Shown in pieces: positions 12,001 to 23,594 of a stretch of 64,000 nucleotides of DNA. Within the stretch, counting starts at the first letter, position 1. Every line of letters begins with the position of its first letter. The notes beneath the pieces are model-generated. The model worked only from the letters and a program-made list of their open reading frames with translations, did not search any database and was not told the origin of the DNA. The translations under genes were made by a program, and so were the position numbers. Source of the DNA: Allodiplogaster sudhausi (Eukaryota > Nematoda > Chromadorea > Rhabditida > Diplogasteridae); NCBI GenBank assembly GCA_945643635.1, contig CALZFC010000031.1:3655001-3719000 (forward strand), written 5' to 3'.

Positions 12001-15000
12001 GGGCTAAAGGATATGAGAGCATTGAATGAATGAGATAAACTAATTGATAGAAGCTCAGATCTTAAGTTGGGAGGTGAGAAGAAGAAAAGAAAGGAGAAGG
12101 CGGAGAGAGAGAGAGAGGGAGAGGGGAAAGAGAGAGAGGGAGAGGGGAATGAGAGAGAGAGAGGTTGAACTATGTAAGGTAGTATCCGTTAGTGAAGTAC
12201 TTCTCAAATCAGCACAGCAAAGTGCGTGCTCATGATTCCAAAAGCACACTTCTCCATATTAAAAACAAGAAGTTTTCCAGAAACAGGCTGCGGCAATCAT
12301 ATCCATCAGATTTCGCTGTTATATTCGATCGAAGAAACACGGCACACAGCCAGAACCCATTAAAGTTCCAATTCGAAATCTCCGCAACGGAATTAGTGTC
12401 TTCTTGTTGAGTGTTCTCTTGCTGGGCCATAACTAGTCAACGACACTTTCATTGAGTATTCCTGAGTATAGTATTCCTGACATTTCCTTGGCTATCGAAT
12501 GCTTCATCGTACGGCCTGTAGTGGTCCTTCCTCTTCTTCAGCTCAACATTCCTCTTTGAGTTCTCGTCCATCTTTAGATTCAGGTTCACGAGAATTTCGT
12601 CGCCGTCCTCCAGTACTCCTTCAATTCGTTTTTCTTATTAATTTAATAGAATTTTTTTTACATCTTGTTTCGATTTAAAGATATTAACAACAAAAAATAT
12701 TATATTTGAGGAACACATCAACTATACTAACTACATATCGTTTGAGAAATATACAAAAAATTGCTCAATATCAGCTAACAAAAATTATGACCATTCTTTT
12801 TCAAGAAGTCGAGAAGGGTTTCAAGGTTTTTTTTACTCTTCCAGTCAACTTAATCCCTAAAAAAATACTCTCAAACCCAAAATGCCTTCCCCTTAAATAC
12901 TGTGATCTTCACTGAATCGCACTGACCCTTGTCCTCGAGGACCAGGATAGCATCTTTGTCGCCCAGGAACGCGTCCTTGGAGTGACCAACGATGAATCCG
13001 GCCGTCGCCGCCTCCTGCGTTGCTTGACGGCGCTTCGCTGCCTGCAAATATTATTATTCTCCTTTTATTAGTACAAATAAAACCACCATCGACACTGCAA
13101 TCTTCATTAAATCTAGTGAACATTACTACACAAAAAACAGTACTTACTACACCAACGGCACAACTGTGATATACATATTTTTTTTTCTTTTCGTTCAGTA
13201 ACGATTCTTTTAGGAAGGATCAGATTCATTGGCGTGTACAGTATACAATATACAGTATGCAATGAATGGTTGCCGTACTTCTCTGGCCTTCTTCTTCCTC
13301 TGCCGCTCCTTCTCTTCGTCAATTACCGACTGAACGCCGAACTCTTCGTCCATTTCGTCCAGCATTTTTGCCTGGAGATAAAAAATATTCGAAATGCATA
13401 TATCAATAAATCGGTACAGCTATGCCAAGAGTTATCTTACAATTAATCTATTCTAGTATTTACTTCTCCAATAGTTTAGGGTCATGCTCAAAGATCCCCT
13501 AAGAGTTAGTACAACTGCGGATGACTCGCCTCCGTAGTTACCTTAAACCAAACCCCTTAGTTATCTTAAACCAAACCCTTGGATACCTTTACCCAAAACC
13601 CACGGATGCCTTAAACCTAAACCCTTAGTTACCTTAAACCAACACACTTAGTTACAGTAGACAAAATCCCAAAGACACGTAAACCAAAACTCATGAATGC
13701 TTTAAACCATAACCCTTAGGCACTTTACACCAAAACCACCAACGAAATCCCTTAGACACTCTAAACAAAAACCTATAAATTCGTTAAATCAAAACCATTA
13801 GTTGCTCAAAGACATTAGACCAACGCATTTAGATAAATTAAACCTGTTCCATTAGTTAAATTTGAACAAAGCCCTGAGATCCCTTACATACATTAAATCA
13901 AACCCTTAGACACCATAAACCAAAATCCCCAGATGCCTTAAACCGAAATCCTAAGTTACCTCGGACCAATTCCCTTAGTTACCTTAGAACAAATCCCTTA
14001 GATCCCTTACATAGCTTAAACCAAAACCCTTATATGCCACCGTAAGCTAATCTCTTTCTTCTCAGTCTTCTCCTACAGTACTGTCTGACCCTCTCCTCGG
14101 CCAGCTTCTTCTCCCTCTCGCTCTGTCTCATCTTGGCGACCCACGCAGCAGCGTCGTCATCCTCGACCTCGTCAGCGATTCGCTTCGCCTTCAGCACTTT
14201 CTCTTGGATCTTGCGCTTCTGCTTCGCGGTCTAAAAAGTAAAGTAACTCATAAATGTAATCTCAACTCAGAATTGTAATGGCACAACTCATCACAAAAAC
14301 TGGGCCGCGTTTTATTTCCTATTGGGCAAAATAAGTCATATATGCTTTGACAATGGGAACTATTCCTCCCTCCTGCTCAATAGAATTTTGTTTGATTGAA
14401 GGGAGGAAACTTGCAGTCAAATATGCCCGATGTTGTATCATATTTTACTGTCCCCAAACAAATCCTGTTTCATTCTATTCCACGGCCCCTTGTGAAGACT
14501 CACCTCGAGTTTCTCCTTGATCTTGGCCTCATGCTGCTTCTCGGCGAGGTTCTCAGCTGCTCGATGCCGGAATTCCATGCCATCCTCCGTGACGATCTTG
14601 TCCGTCAGGTCGCCGTCTTCCGCGTCGCGAACCTGTTCAAATACAATTTTATATTTCATGTTTTTTTTTAAATAATCTTTTAAATATAAGAGCCTCCTCG
14701 TTAGAACGCAGAATATGTTTTTTACCGATCCAGTATAAGTAATTTAGATATGACAAAACAGCACAATGCTCTGAAAAGCGCGCAGATAAAATGATCTCCT
14801 TCAAAGTTATAATTAGTGATTCTTGTTGAGAGAATTATCATTATCATTATCAGCCCACAGATGCTGTGAACAGGGGTGGCCGGGAGCCGAAAATATCCGG
14901 CCCCAGCCCCCAGAGTAGGCCCCGGCCCCCGAGGTCGGCCCCGGCCCCGGCCCCCGGGGTCGGCCCCGAAGGAGGCCCCGTCCCCAAATCTTAAATTTTT

Positions 15001-15936
15001 TTCTAAAAAATTTCTGCATAGGAGGAAAAATTCATCCAAAATTGAGAAAATTCGTACATCTGAAACGTATACGAAATTAATCGGGGCACTTTTCATCATA
15101 AATTGGCTCATGTTGTTCAATCGGGGATTGAACTTCATTCAATTATCCACGGCCCCCGGCCCCCGAGGTCGGCCCCGGCCCCGGGGCATGCCACCCCTGG
15201 CTGTGAATACAAATGCTGACATACGGAGAACAACAGTCCGGAATTAACAAAGAAAATCACCCTTATCAAAAACCACCGCAAAATACTGGCCCTTGGCAAG
15301 CAAACATGAAGGAGTAAAAAGTAATACTAAATTGAAGAATGAAAGAACGGGAGTTACCTTTGGCTTTTCTTCGGTATCCAATGGCGCCATTCCGAGTTTG
15401 GCGCGAAGCTTATTCGTCTCCTCGATCGACAGAGAGTCTTGACTGAAAAGTCACGTTTTATTTTTTAAAATACTTAAATTCCACGAAGAAATTCAGCTTT
15501 AATTGCACTAATATAACATTTGAAATGATTGAAATAGTTAGAATAGCTAATACCAACCCTTGTTCGTCATTCTCTGGCGTCTTCTCGCGTTGCTTGGCCC
15601 TGCAAAATGAAATTTATTTATATATTTGAAACGACAATTATTTGGTTGAAAGCGATGCAAATTTAATAATTAACATAAACTCGTTAAAATCTTAGATTTT
15701 CATAAAGTACACTGGGAGAAATAAGTTAATTTTTAAATGAGGACATTAAAAGTGCTTGAATGCCAAGTTAGCGATCTGAACTCTCCGAACCGTTTGCTCT
15801 TCGTGGCTGAAGGAGGCGGCGAGTCTCCTGCCCGCTCTCGCCGCTCCTCTCTTTCCTCGGCCGCTCTCCGACCCTCCTCCGACGTGTCCTCATCCAGCGT
15901 CTTGCGCTTCTTCGCGTGCTTCGAATCACGGCCCAT
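6386..15936 (-). CDS. SART1: SART1/Snu66 family U4/U6.U5 tri-snRNP protein, complete, 24 exons
   Basis: Nuclear pre-mRNA splicing factor of the tri-snRNP (yeast Snu66, human SART1). Exons 5'->3' on -: 15936-15791, 15599-15558, 15442-15358, 14632-14504, 14230-14090, 13371-13279, 13041-12927, 12618-12482, 12003-11914, 11709-11590, 11348-11206, 10956-10799, 10625-10563, 10370-10222, 9972-9828, 9270-9144, 8630-8468, 8236-8162, 8027-7897, 7653-7554, 7224-7151, 6998-6935, 6627-6506, 6407-6386. All phases join to 2634 nt, i.e. 877 aa, against about 800 in human. Landmarks typical of the family: LSIEETNKLRAKLG near residue 67, DEMDEEFGV, DKGVLEDGDEILVNLNL, LAKYDEELEG, KADDLVPI, EMPTYGLAGNR, FHGKKPGKK and DTPLGTL near the C-terminus. 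The N-terminus is charged and rich in Lys, Arg and Glu. The intron after 11206 appears to start with GC. The last 6-codon exon rests on a strong gtacgt donor and a tttcag acceptor and is less certain. Confidence 0.94.
7811..7842. repeat. (AT)n microsatellite in a SART1 intron
   Basis: Pure AT dinucleotide run of about 32 bp between SART1 exons 19 and 20. Similar short AT runs occur in an NCKX intron (about 1885-1915) and in the spacer near 18129-18158. Confidence 0.9.
8755..9112. repeat. (GA)n-rich microsatellite block in a SART1 intron
   Basis: About 360 bp of GA dinucleotides with repeated interruptions AAAGGG and GATAGGAAGAG, in the intron between exons 16 and 17. The long Arg-Glu and Leu-Ser open frames across it come from the dinucleotide repeat and are not genes. 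On the SART1 sense strand it reads as a pyrimidine tract. Confidence 0.92.
13530..14045. repeat. Degenerate ~24-bp minisatellite (TTAAACCAAACCCTTAG type)
   Basis: About 20 diverged copies of a unit near CCTTAGTTACCTTAAACCAA, in the SART1 intron between exons 5 and 6. Copies vary in length and carry many substitutions, so the array is old. The core AAACCCTTAG superficially resembles telomeric repeats but the unit is much longer. Confidence 0.75.
14871..15199. mobile_element. hAT-type non-autonomous element (MITE), 329 bp, 8-bp TSD
   Basis: Terminal inverted repeats begin CAGGGGTGGC (14871-14880) and end with the complement at 15190-15199. The element is flanked by a perfect 8-bp direct repeat GCTGTGAA (14863-14870 and 15200-15207). 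The 8-bp duplication and CAG...CTG ends are typical of the hAT superfamily. Subterminal regions are extreme GGCCCC-rich arrays around an AT-rich core. There is no transposase. It lies in the SART1 intron between exons 3 and 4. Confidence 0.85.
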
Positions 15937-15952
15937 GCTGATGACTTGGCCT
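15937..15952 (-). promoter_or_regulatory. Candidate trans-splice or 5'-UTR splice acceptor of SART1
   Basis: On the minus strand, ttccag at 15956-15951 lies 14 nt before the ATG at 15936. In nematodes such a site often receives a spliced leader. No RNA evidence is available here. Confidence 0.4.
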
Positions 15953-16595
15953 GGAACTTATTTTAATTCTTCGCCATAATCAAAATGTAAAAAAACAACA
16001 GCAAAATAACCGTAAAAAGAAAGCAAGTAACGAGCGAATTGGACGTTTTTAGAAGGAAGCGCTTGGAAAACTCGGATACTATTAGCATGTCAAAACGGCC
16101 CGCGATTTCTTGTGAAATATCATCAAGGAGAAGGCGCGGCTGTAGTATTGCTCTTATGTTAGCGTAATACAGAATAAGTCTGACTAATAGTAAGCAAAAG
16201 CAGAATGAAAGCAAAGCCTCCAGCGAGATAAGCGAGTGCACTCGCGATTATTTTCGAAATGTGAAACGCGAGAGCACTACCGTAATCCACACTTCGGAAT
16301 ATGAGTCGATTTGGTCAAATTGAGTTCAGGCGGTCAGGTCAAGACGCATTACTTGATTGCTCTCTTCTTCTTGTGTGTTTACATTCTCAGATCTTTTTTT
16401 AGTTTATTCAGGTACTACATGAGTTATGGAAGTGTTAACGAACGTTGAATGTTTAAACAAGTCATATTATAGATAGCTGCGGCTAAGCTATGGTAAGCTA
16501 CAAGATACTATTGATCATCTATGTTTTCAACAGCGTATGTTTCCTAGCTAGAATCTTAGACGGCTCGTAGTTCACGATGGCTCGAGAATGCCGTC
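15953..16595. other. Upstream region of SART1 / 3' flank of peptide gene A
   Basis: No gene is recognised. On the minus strand, AATAAA at 16408-16403 is a possible poly(A) signal for gene A, about 190 nt past its stop. The rest is unique-looking AT-rich sequence. Confidence 0.5.
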
Positions 16596-16947
16596 CTACT
16601 TGCCGAATCCGCCGCACGGTGGAGGCGGTGGAATGCATGGTGGAGGAGGAGGAGGGCCGCCACTTAAAGTATTCTCTTATTTTCAACTTTTATTTATTCG
16701 TCAGTCAAATTTTTTAACAGTATTTCATCTCTCATTTTAAGCTATGTATATTTCTGCTTGCCATGAACCAAAATAATAATAAAGCTTTTATGGTAATGAT
16801 AGCGTTCTATGTATCTAATGCTTGCTTATTGTTAGAAATATACAAAATAATTATAGACATACCATCCGCCGCCCATTCCGAAGAAGCACGCATTGGAGAA
16901 GTAGACGGAGGCGAGGAAGACGAGGAGAACACGGCAATGAAGCTCAT
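16596..16947 (-). pseudogene. Peptide family member A, frameshifted small secreted Cys/Pro peptide gene
   Basis: Two exons, 16947-16863 and 16662-16596. Exon 1 is 85 nt, whereas the family rule (3n+2) predicts 86. Compared with gene B, one C is missing six codons into the signal peptide (GCCGTG versus GCCCGTG), so the ATG frame loses the signal and Gly-rich part. Without that loss the product would follow the family: signal peptide ending SNA, CFFGMGGG, a Cys across the exon junction, GG, six Pro, C, I, five Pro, CGGFGK. Exon 2 is intact and ends in Gly-Lys-stop. Either a pseudogene or a base-call error; the sequence alone cannot decide. The acceptor tctaag touches the ATG. It is the member nearest SART1. 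Confidence 0.72.
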
Positions 16948-17040
16948 CTTAGATAGAAGAGAAATACAGTTAGAGAGTGAAGGAGGACGAGCGAGACAGA
17001 GAGAATGCGAGTGTGATAGCGATTGAGAATGGGTAGGAGT

Positions 17041-17044
<4 letters not shown>

Positions 17045-17078
<34 letters not shown>

Positions 17079-17235
17079 TACGAGAGTGAGAGAGAGAGAG
17101 AAAGGGAGCGGAACGAGAGAGAGTGAGAGAGATAGAGAGAGAGAGGGAGAGAGAGAGAGAGCGGAGAGAACGATAGAAAGAAAGAGGGAGAGAGAGAGAG
17201 AGCGGAGAGAACGATAGAAAGAAAGATAGAGAGAG
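17045..17235. repeat. (GA)n microsatellite in the 5' leader region of gene A
   Basis: GA dinucleotides with a duplicated interruption (GCGGAGAGAACGATAGAAAG). It lies between the TATA box and the start codon of gene A. Read on the gene's strand it is a long (CT)n tract. Confidence 0.88.
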
Positions 17236-17325
17236 ATATACATGTATACATTAGTACATTCAAAGTAAAAAGTGGACAAGACCTAGGAAAGGTAACTCAA
17301 TGCATTGTCATGAACCAGGACGGCG

Positions 17326-17333
17326 CTTTTATA
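17326..17333 (-). promoter_or_regulatory. TATA box of peptide gene A
   Basis: TATAAAAG on the minus strand, about 380 bp before the ATG. The intervening (CT)n tract and the acceptor at the ATG suggest a leader intron or outron. Confidence 0.65.
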
Positions 17334-17793
17334 CTATTCTGGAACAGTGCCATTGAATTAGGCTTAATACACCCGTTGGCAAGGCCTTCGTGATTCTCCC
17401 CACCATTACCGCCCCCAAGCAGCCAGAATACTTATTCCTTGGCCCATAACAACTGAACAAAAAGCAGATTTTATAGCCTCATTTTCTAACAGGAAGCTTT
17501 CCACTCCTTGTTTCAGTGATTTCTTTCTCCATTCTTTTTTTGCTCACTCTCTCTCTCTCTCTCTCTCTCTGTCGGGTGTTTTATTTCGACAGACAATCGT
17601 TGAGGTTGTTCAGCCCACACATATCGTAAACGGAACACCCACGCACTTTAGATCCAAATTACCGTGCTTGCCACCACAATTTGTATTAAAAAATATTTAT
17701 CTGTGTGAGAGTCAAGCTGGTTTCCTTTTGCCGCCCCCGTCCGCGTAGGATGAGTCACTGAAGCAGTTCTGAATTGCCAGTTGCTCTCGAATC

Positions 17794-17837
<44 letters not shown>

Positions 17838-18121
17838 CTCTCTCTCTCTTTCTCGCTCTCTCTCGCTCTTTGTCTCTCTATCTCTTTCTCATTCTGCTCT
17901 CTTCTCACCCTCTGCCTCTCAAGGGATCTTCTTTATCTATGACTCACTCGAATGTTCCGTGTACTCGGTCCATTCCCTCACCGACCGTGCTTTACGATCT
18001 ATCTATCAGCAGCTTTTCGGCGTTCTTTCAACTCTATGCCTTCTCCCGCAATAGCGTACTCCAAATCTAAATGAGTTATACAAAGTTAATTTATTCAGAA
18101 TAAATATACCTATTTATTTTG

Positions 18122-18159
<38 letters not shown>

Positions 18160-18767
18160 ATGTATGTATATTGTTTTTTTTTCCTTCAAAACGACATGAA
18201 ACAGAGGAAAAGAAGAAATGTCTCATGGTGGTTGATGATTAATGCTCCGCTTGAATGCTCGGCTGAGGCGAACATTCCGTTTTGTGTGTGCCAGGAGAGG
18301 AGTGAAGAAGAGAAAACGTTGTCAAGGACAGACAGCTAATATTCCACAAGAAATTCTGCATATTGCTTTTAACAATTCAAAAATTTTATGGTTTAAGAAA
18401 CAGTTATTGATCGCTATTTGATTTGTTTGCCTGATCTCGAACCAATTGAAATGGATATGCTTCGACTCACTTATTTCAGCTTTCCTTCCCGACTTGTTGC
18501 AGCTCTTCGTGCAGTAAACATGCCTGTGCCCGGCAACAATTCACCGTTATTTTATTTATATATTTTTCCTTTTTTTGTTCTTCAATTTTCATGTGTTCTC
18601 TGTATTCAATCCGAAGGGTACAATAATAATTTTATTCAAAGCTACAGCTAAAAAAGGTAGAGTCAAGCGAAGCTTATCGATATTTACTACTTTTCCTAGC
18701 CATTGATATAATCCGTTGATTCGGATGAAGTTCTCTGTGCGGGGAAGCCTGCAGCCCCTCTCTCTCT
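17334..18767. other. Spacer between peptide genes A and B
   Basis: Holds a (TC)n block (about 17797-17890), a short AT run (about 18129-18158) and otherwise unique sequence without recognisable coding potential. On the minus strand, AATAAA at 18636-18631 fits a poly(A) signal for gene B, about 130 nt past its stop. Confidence 0.55.
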
Positions 18768-19155
18768 CTACTTGCCGCAGCCGCACGGAGGAGGCGGCGG
18801 TGGTCCGCAGGGTGGTGGAGGAGGAGGTGCGCTGATTGTAAGGAGGAAAGCTCGTTTTAAGAAGAAAGTTTCGCTATTTATTTTAATTTATTTTTTTTTA
18901 ATTAGCAGATAATTTCTTAAATATTTTATCGGCAAAGCTCCTAATTGATAAAACATATTAAAAAATTATATTTTATCATGCTATACTGTGATGTGATCAT
19001 TTTAAAAGGCTATAGGCTTTCAAAGTGGCAGTGTTTCAAATAAAATCTCAAGAATTGCCAACCCACCATCCGCCACCGCCAATTCCGAAGAAGCACGCAT
19101 TCGACACGTAGACACTGGCAAGGAAGACGAAGAGGACACGGGCAATGAAGCTCAT
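18768..19155 (-). CDS. Peptide family member B, small secreted Cys/Pro/Gly peptide (50 aa)
   Basis: Exons 19155-19067 and 18831-18768; the intron is phase 2 and splits a Cys codon (TG|C). The product is a hydrophobic signal peptide of about 20 aa (MSFIARVLF... to SNA), then CFFGIGGGG, Cys30, Ala, six Pro, Cys38, Gly, six Pro, Cys46, GCGK. The mature peptide would be about 30 aa with 5 Cys. The final Gly-Lys could be an amidation signal. Just before the ATG the sense strand has a long (CT)n tract ending ctccag, 13 nt upstream, an acceptor for a leader intron or spliced leader. A TATAAAAG box lies about 240 bp upstream. I do not recognise the family; function unknown. Confidence 0.82.
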
Positions 19156-19390
19156 TCTTGGTTTGGCTGGAGAGAGAGATTGATAGAGAGAGAAAGAGAA
19201 TAAGAGGTAGAGAGAAAGAGAGAGATGAGAGAGAGGGAGAGTGACAGAGAGAGAGAGAGGGAGAGAGAGAGACAGAGTCAGAGAGAGAGAGAGATTGCGG
19301 AAACGAGACATTAAACGGATGTAGAGACAAAATAGAAGTAGATGTAAAATGAGAGATAGTTCTTCCCCGTTGTTCTGCAGGAAGCTTCCG

Positions 19391-19398
19391 CTTTTATA
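19391..19398 (-). promoter_or_regulatory. TATA box of peptide gene B
   Basis: TATAAAAG on the minus strand. Further upstream, around 19424-19470, a stretch starting TTTACTGCA resembles the block shared by genes C and D. Confidence 0.7.
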
Positions 19399-21210
19399 AG
19401 ATTCTAATGCCAAGCGTGCATAATTTCCTTTACTGCAGGAACACGCTTCACCATAATGACCCCAGCAGGACAGGAGGATGCTAGAAGGAAGATGACTTGG
19501 CTGCCTCATACGGAACACTCTTGTTTCATTTCTGACTTCTCCTCTTAATCTCACTCACTCACTCTCTCTCTCTCTTTCTCCTCTCTCTCTCTATCTCACT
19601 CTCTCTCTCCCTTTAGAGCTCTTTCCCTCTATCTCCTTTTCTCTCTTGCTATTCTGTAAAAGCAGCCGTTGCTTTTGTCCAGCTTACATTAGCTAATTGT
19701 AAAATGAGGCCTGTTCAATTTGTGCAATATTGTGTTTTCAGTGTTTTGATCAAGCCCGCTTCCTTTTGAGTGCGCAGTGCATTTAGCCTGTTTTTGCATG
19801 TGAAGTTCCACAACAGAAGACTTTTCTGCTTGGCAGCACCCGATATTCTCCGTGTTTTTCTTCCGTGCTGCACACAGAAAAAATATTCGTAGTTTGTAGC
19901 GCGCGCCAAAAAGATTGAGGAAGAATTCGTGTAATGGGCGCCGCGGCGCCGAAATTTTTACGAAATCGATGTACAGTAAGAATTCGTAATCTGCGCGGCC
20001 GACAAATACACAAAGAACATTGAATTAGGAAATTCTGCTGCCAGACACGAAGTAGCGATCTCGTCCGATCTGGCAAGTTAGGCAACGTCGAGCTGCGACA
20101 CTTAGATGTTCACATTCAAATGCGAGCAAAAGTGCTCGAAAAGACTTTTTGTGCACTTTTACTTATTTTACATTATCTTCTTTTCGTGCAATATAATAAA
20201 ATGTACATTATTCCGTTATTTTTTTTATTTTTGAGCTGTTTCTCTTATTAAAATGAAGAGATAGTCGGTCTTGAAAGCTTCTTGTTCTCTCGCTCGCCTT
20301 CTCTCTTGTGTCTCTATCCTCTCTCGCCCTCTTTTCTTTGATAATGTTCATCAACCACGAATGTTGTTAGCAACAATAATGAACTGCTAGAGTATGATCA
20401 GACAACAGCTTTCAACCAAATGTTGCGCCACGTTGTATTAAAAACAACAAAATATCGCATGATCCTGACGAAAAGACGCCTTTTAGAGAGAAAAAAATAG
20501 TGAATCCAATAAGACTCAACAAACCAGGTATGCCAGTTTTTCCACTTTCGCAGCTTTTATTTATTTAATAGTTGCTCCTTTTAATCGTTTAAACACTCAA
20601 AACAACAAAAAAAGGCTGCGAAGGTCGTTTAACTGGCAAATTTTCTTCGATTTGAGAGGTGTTCGAGCTCACGGGTCGCAGAGATAGAGATAGAGAGATT
20701 TGTAAATTGAGGCGGAAAGAGATCAAGATAGAGAAAGAAGAGAGTGAAGTTGATAGAGAGAAAGAGAGAGGAGAGAGAATATCTCAATATCTTTATTTAA
20801 GAATACGGTACTTTGACATCATTCCATTTTACGGCGTAGAATGCAACTGCCCGCTTGCATTGCATGTTCTCCTTCTCTGTCTGTCTGTCTTTCTGTCTGT
20901 CTGTGTCTGTTTGTCTGTCTCTCTCTCTCTCTATCCGCTGCCAGCAAGACAAGGGGTGCATGCATACTCGCAATGAATGTACATACAAACAACTTAAACA
21001 AAAAAAAACTAAAGAGATGAGTGAGAGAGAGAAAGAGAGGTAAGAGAGTGAAAGAGAGATGAGAGAGAGAGAGATGAGATAGTGAAAGAGAGATGTGAGG
21101 GAGAGAGATAGAGAGAGAGAGAGATGAATGAAGCTAATTGCTGCGCTCATATTCACCCCCCCCCCCTATCACTAGGTTATCCAATGCCGGAGGGTGCATG
21201 GGTGGGTTGG
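19399..21210. other. Spacer between gene B promoter and the 680-bp tandem array
   Basis: Contains (TC)n near 19555-19640, a 14-bp perfect palindrome GGCGCCGCGGCGCC (19937-19950) with AT-rich partly inverted flanks, a (CTGT)n/(TC)n run (20876-20930), GA-rich stretches (20683-20780, 21017-21125) and a poly-C run (about 21156-21167). No gene is recognised. Confidence 0.55.
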
Positions 21211-21264
21211 TGGCCTGGTGGTTAACGTGGGAAAATTGAGCGCGGGGGGTGGTGGTTCGGGTCC
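21211..21264 (+). mobile_element. tRNA-derived SINE-like head (Pol III A and B boxes), first of seven
   Basis: A-box-like TGGCCTGGTGG at 21211-21221 and B-box-like GGTTCGGGTCC at 21254-21264 are 43 bp apart, as in a tRNA. The same pair recurs in all seven tandem units (for example 21898/21941 and 22576/22619). Cloverleaf stems are poor, so this is a SINE-type derivative rather than a tRNA gene. Units 2 and 6 carry a changed A box (GGTAT instead of GGTGG). Confidence 0.6.
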
Positions 21265-21277
21265 AGTCAGGAGCAAA

Positions 21278-21316
<39 letters not shown>

Positions 21317-21365
21317 TACCCCCAGGCACAGCCAACGGCATCGACTCCCATCATCACAATCACAG

Positions 21366-21488
21366 GTTAGCTAAATTATCGACTTTTGTGAACTTTATTG
21401 GAATTTTATTCTATTTCACTGTTGTTTTGTCACCAAATGCCAAACGCAGTGAAATATTCCGTTCACAAAAGTAGGATAATTAGCTAAC
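21366..21488. repeat. 123-bp palindromic, MITE-like segment (first of seven)
   Basis: The left end GTTAGCTAAATTATC... and right end ...GGATAATTAGCTAAC are inverted copies of about 28 bp that also include CTTTTGTGAAC / GTTCACAAAAG. The inside is about 65 bp. It recurs once in each 680-bp unit. Either a MITE captured in the unit or a structural hairpin. Confidence 0.6.
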
Positions 21489-21518
21489 TTAATCCGTAGG
21501 ATGGTGGGAGAGAGAGAT

Positions 21519-21556
<38 letters not shown>

Positions 21557-22194
21557 GAGAGAAAGCGATAGAAAAAAATTTTTCTTGAGAAAGCTGAAAA
21601 TTAAGAGCGATTTTAAGCTGGATAAAATTTGAGAGAGAGAGAGCGAGAGAGAGCGAGAAAGAGAGCGAGAAAGAGCGAGAGAATGAAACAGAGGGTGTGT
21701 CACAAGGCTAGCTAATTAGATATCGAAAAAGAGTGGTAATTAACTTCGAAAATTGTACGAGAATATTAAAAAACAGCAAAAAATGGCATGCGTTTCTGGG
21801 ATCCTCCTGGAAGCGGCGTCGTTTTACGAATACTTACTCTCATACACACTAATTCTTCCTGCATCTTTTACGAATAGTATTAGTGTGTAGCTATTGGTGG
21901 CCTGGTATTTAACATGGGAAAATTGCGCGCGGGGGGTGGTGGTTCGGGTCCAGTCAGGAGCAAAATGTCTTTTCTCTCTCTCTCTCTCTCTCTACTTCCA
22001 AGTACAGCCAACGGCATCGACTCCCATCATCACAATCACAGGTTAGCTAAATTATCGACTTTTGTGAACTTTATTGGAATTTTATTCTATTTCACTGTTG
22101 TTTTGTCACCAAATGCCAAACGCAGTGAAATATTCCGTTCACAAAAGTAGGATAATTAGCTAACTTAATCCGTAGGATGGTGGGAGAGAGAGAT

Positions 22195-22234
<40 letters not shown>

Positions 22235-22876
22235 GAGAGAAAGCGATAGAAAAAAATTTTTCTTGAGAAAGCTGAAAATTAAGTGCGATTTTAAGCTGGA
22301 TAAAATTTGAGAGAGAGAGAGCGAGAGAGAGCGAGAAAGAGAGCGAGAAAGAGCGAGAGAATGAAACAGAGGGTGTGTCACAAGGCTAGCTAATTAGATA
22401 TCGAAAAAGAGTGGTAATTAACTTCGAAAATTGTATGAGAATATTAAAAAACAGCAAAAAATGGCATGCGTTTCTGGGATCCTCCTGGAAGCGGCGTCGT
22501 TTTACGAATACTTACTCTCATACACACTAATTCTTCCTGCATCTTTTACGAATAGTATTAGTGTGTAGCTATTGGTGGCCTGGTGGTTAACATGGGAAAA
22601 TTGCGCGCGGGGGGTGGTGGTTCGGGTCCAGTCAGGAGCAAAATGTCTTTTCTCTCTCTCTCTCTCTCTCTACTTCCAGGTACAGCCAACGGCATCGACT
22701 CCCATCATCACAACGGATCACAGGTTAGCTAAATTATCGACTTTTGTGAACTTTATTGGAATTTTATTCTATTTCACTGTTGTTTTGTCACCAAATGCCA
22801 AACGCAGTGAAATATTCCGTTCACAAAAGTAGGATAATTAGCTAACTTAATCCGTAGGATGGTGGGAGAGAGAGAT

Positions 22877-22920
<44 letters not shown>

Positions 22921-23563
22921 GAGAGAAAGCGATAGAAAAAATTTTTTCTTGAGAAAGCTGAAAATTAAGTGCGATTTTAAGCTGGATAAAATTTGAGAGA
23001 GAGAAAGCGAGAGAGAGCGAGAAAGAGAGCGAGAAAGAGCGAGAGAATGAAACAGAGGGTGTGTCACAAGGCTAGCTAATTAGATATCGAAAAAGAGTAT
23101 TAATTAACTTCGAAAATTGTACGAGAATATTAAAAAACAGCAAAAAATGGCATGCGTTTCTGGGATCCTCCTGGAAGCGGCGTCGTTTTACGAATACTTA
23201 CTCTCATACACACTAATTCTTCCTGCATCTTTTACGAATAGTATTAGTGTGTAGCTATTGGTGGCCTGGTGGTTAACATGGGAAAATTGCGCGCGGGGGG
23301 TGGTGGTTCGGGTCCAGTCAGGAGCAAAATGTCTTTCTCTCTCTCTCTCTCTCTCTCTACTTCCAGGTACAGCCAACGGCATCGACTCCCATCATCACAA
23401 CGGATCACAGGTTAGCTAAATTATCGACTTTTGTGAACTTTATTGGAATTTTATTCTATTTCACTGTTGTTTTGTCACCAAATGCCAAACGCAGTGAAAT
23501 ATTCCGTTCACAAAAGTAGGATAATTAGCTAACTTAATCCGTAGGATGGTGGGAGAGAGAGAT

Positions 23564-23594
<31 letters not shown>

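Noticed and set aside
14876..15247. Pro/Arg-rich open frame over the GGCCCC region
   Set aside because: It lies inside the hAT MITE, in an intron of SART1; the composition comes from the GC arrays.
19937..19950. Perfect GC palindrome as a regulatory site
   Set aside because: Isolated, not repeated near the peptide genes, and no known factor is evident; kept only as a note.
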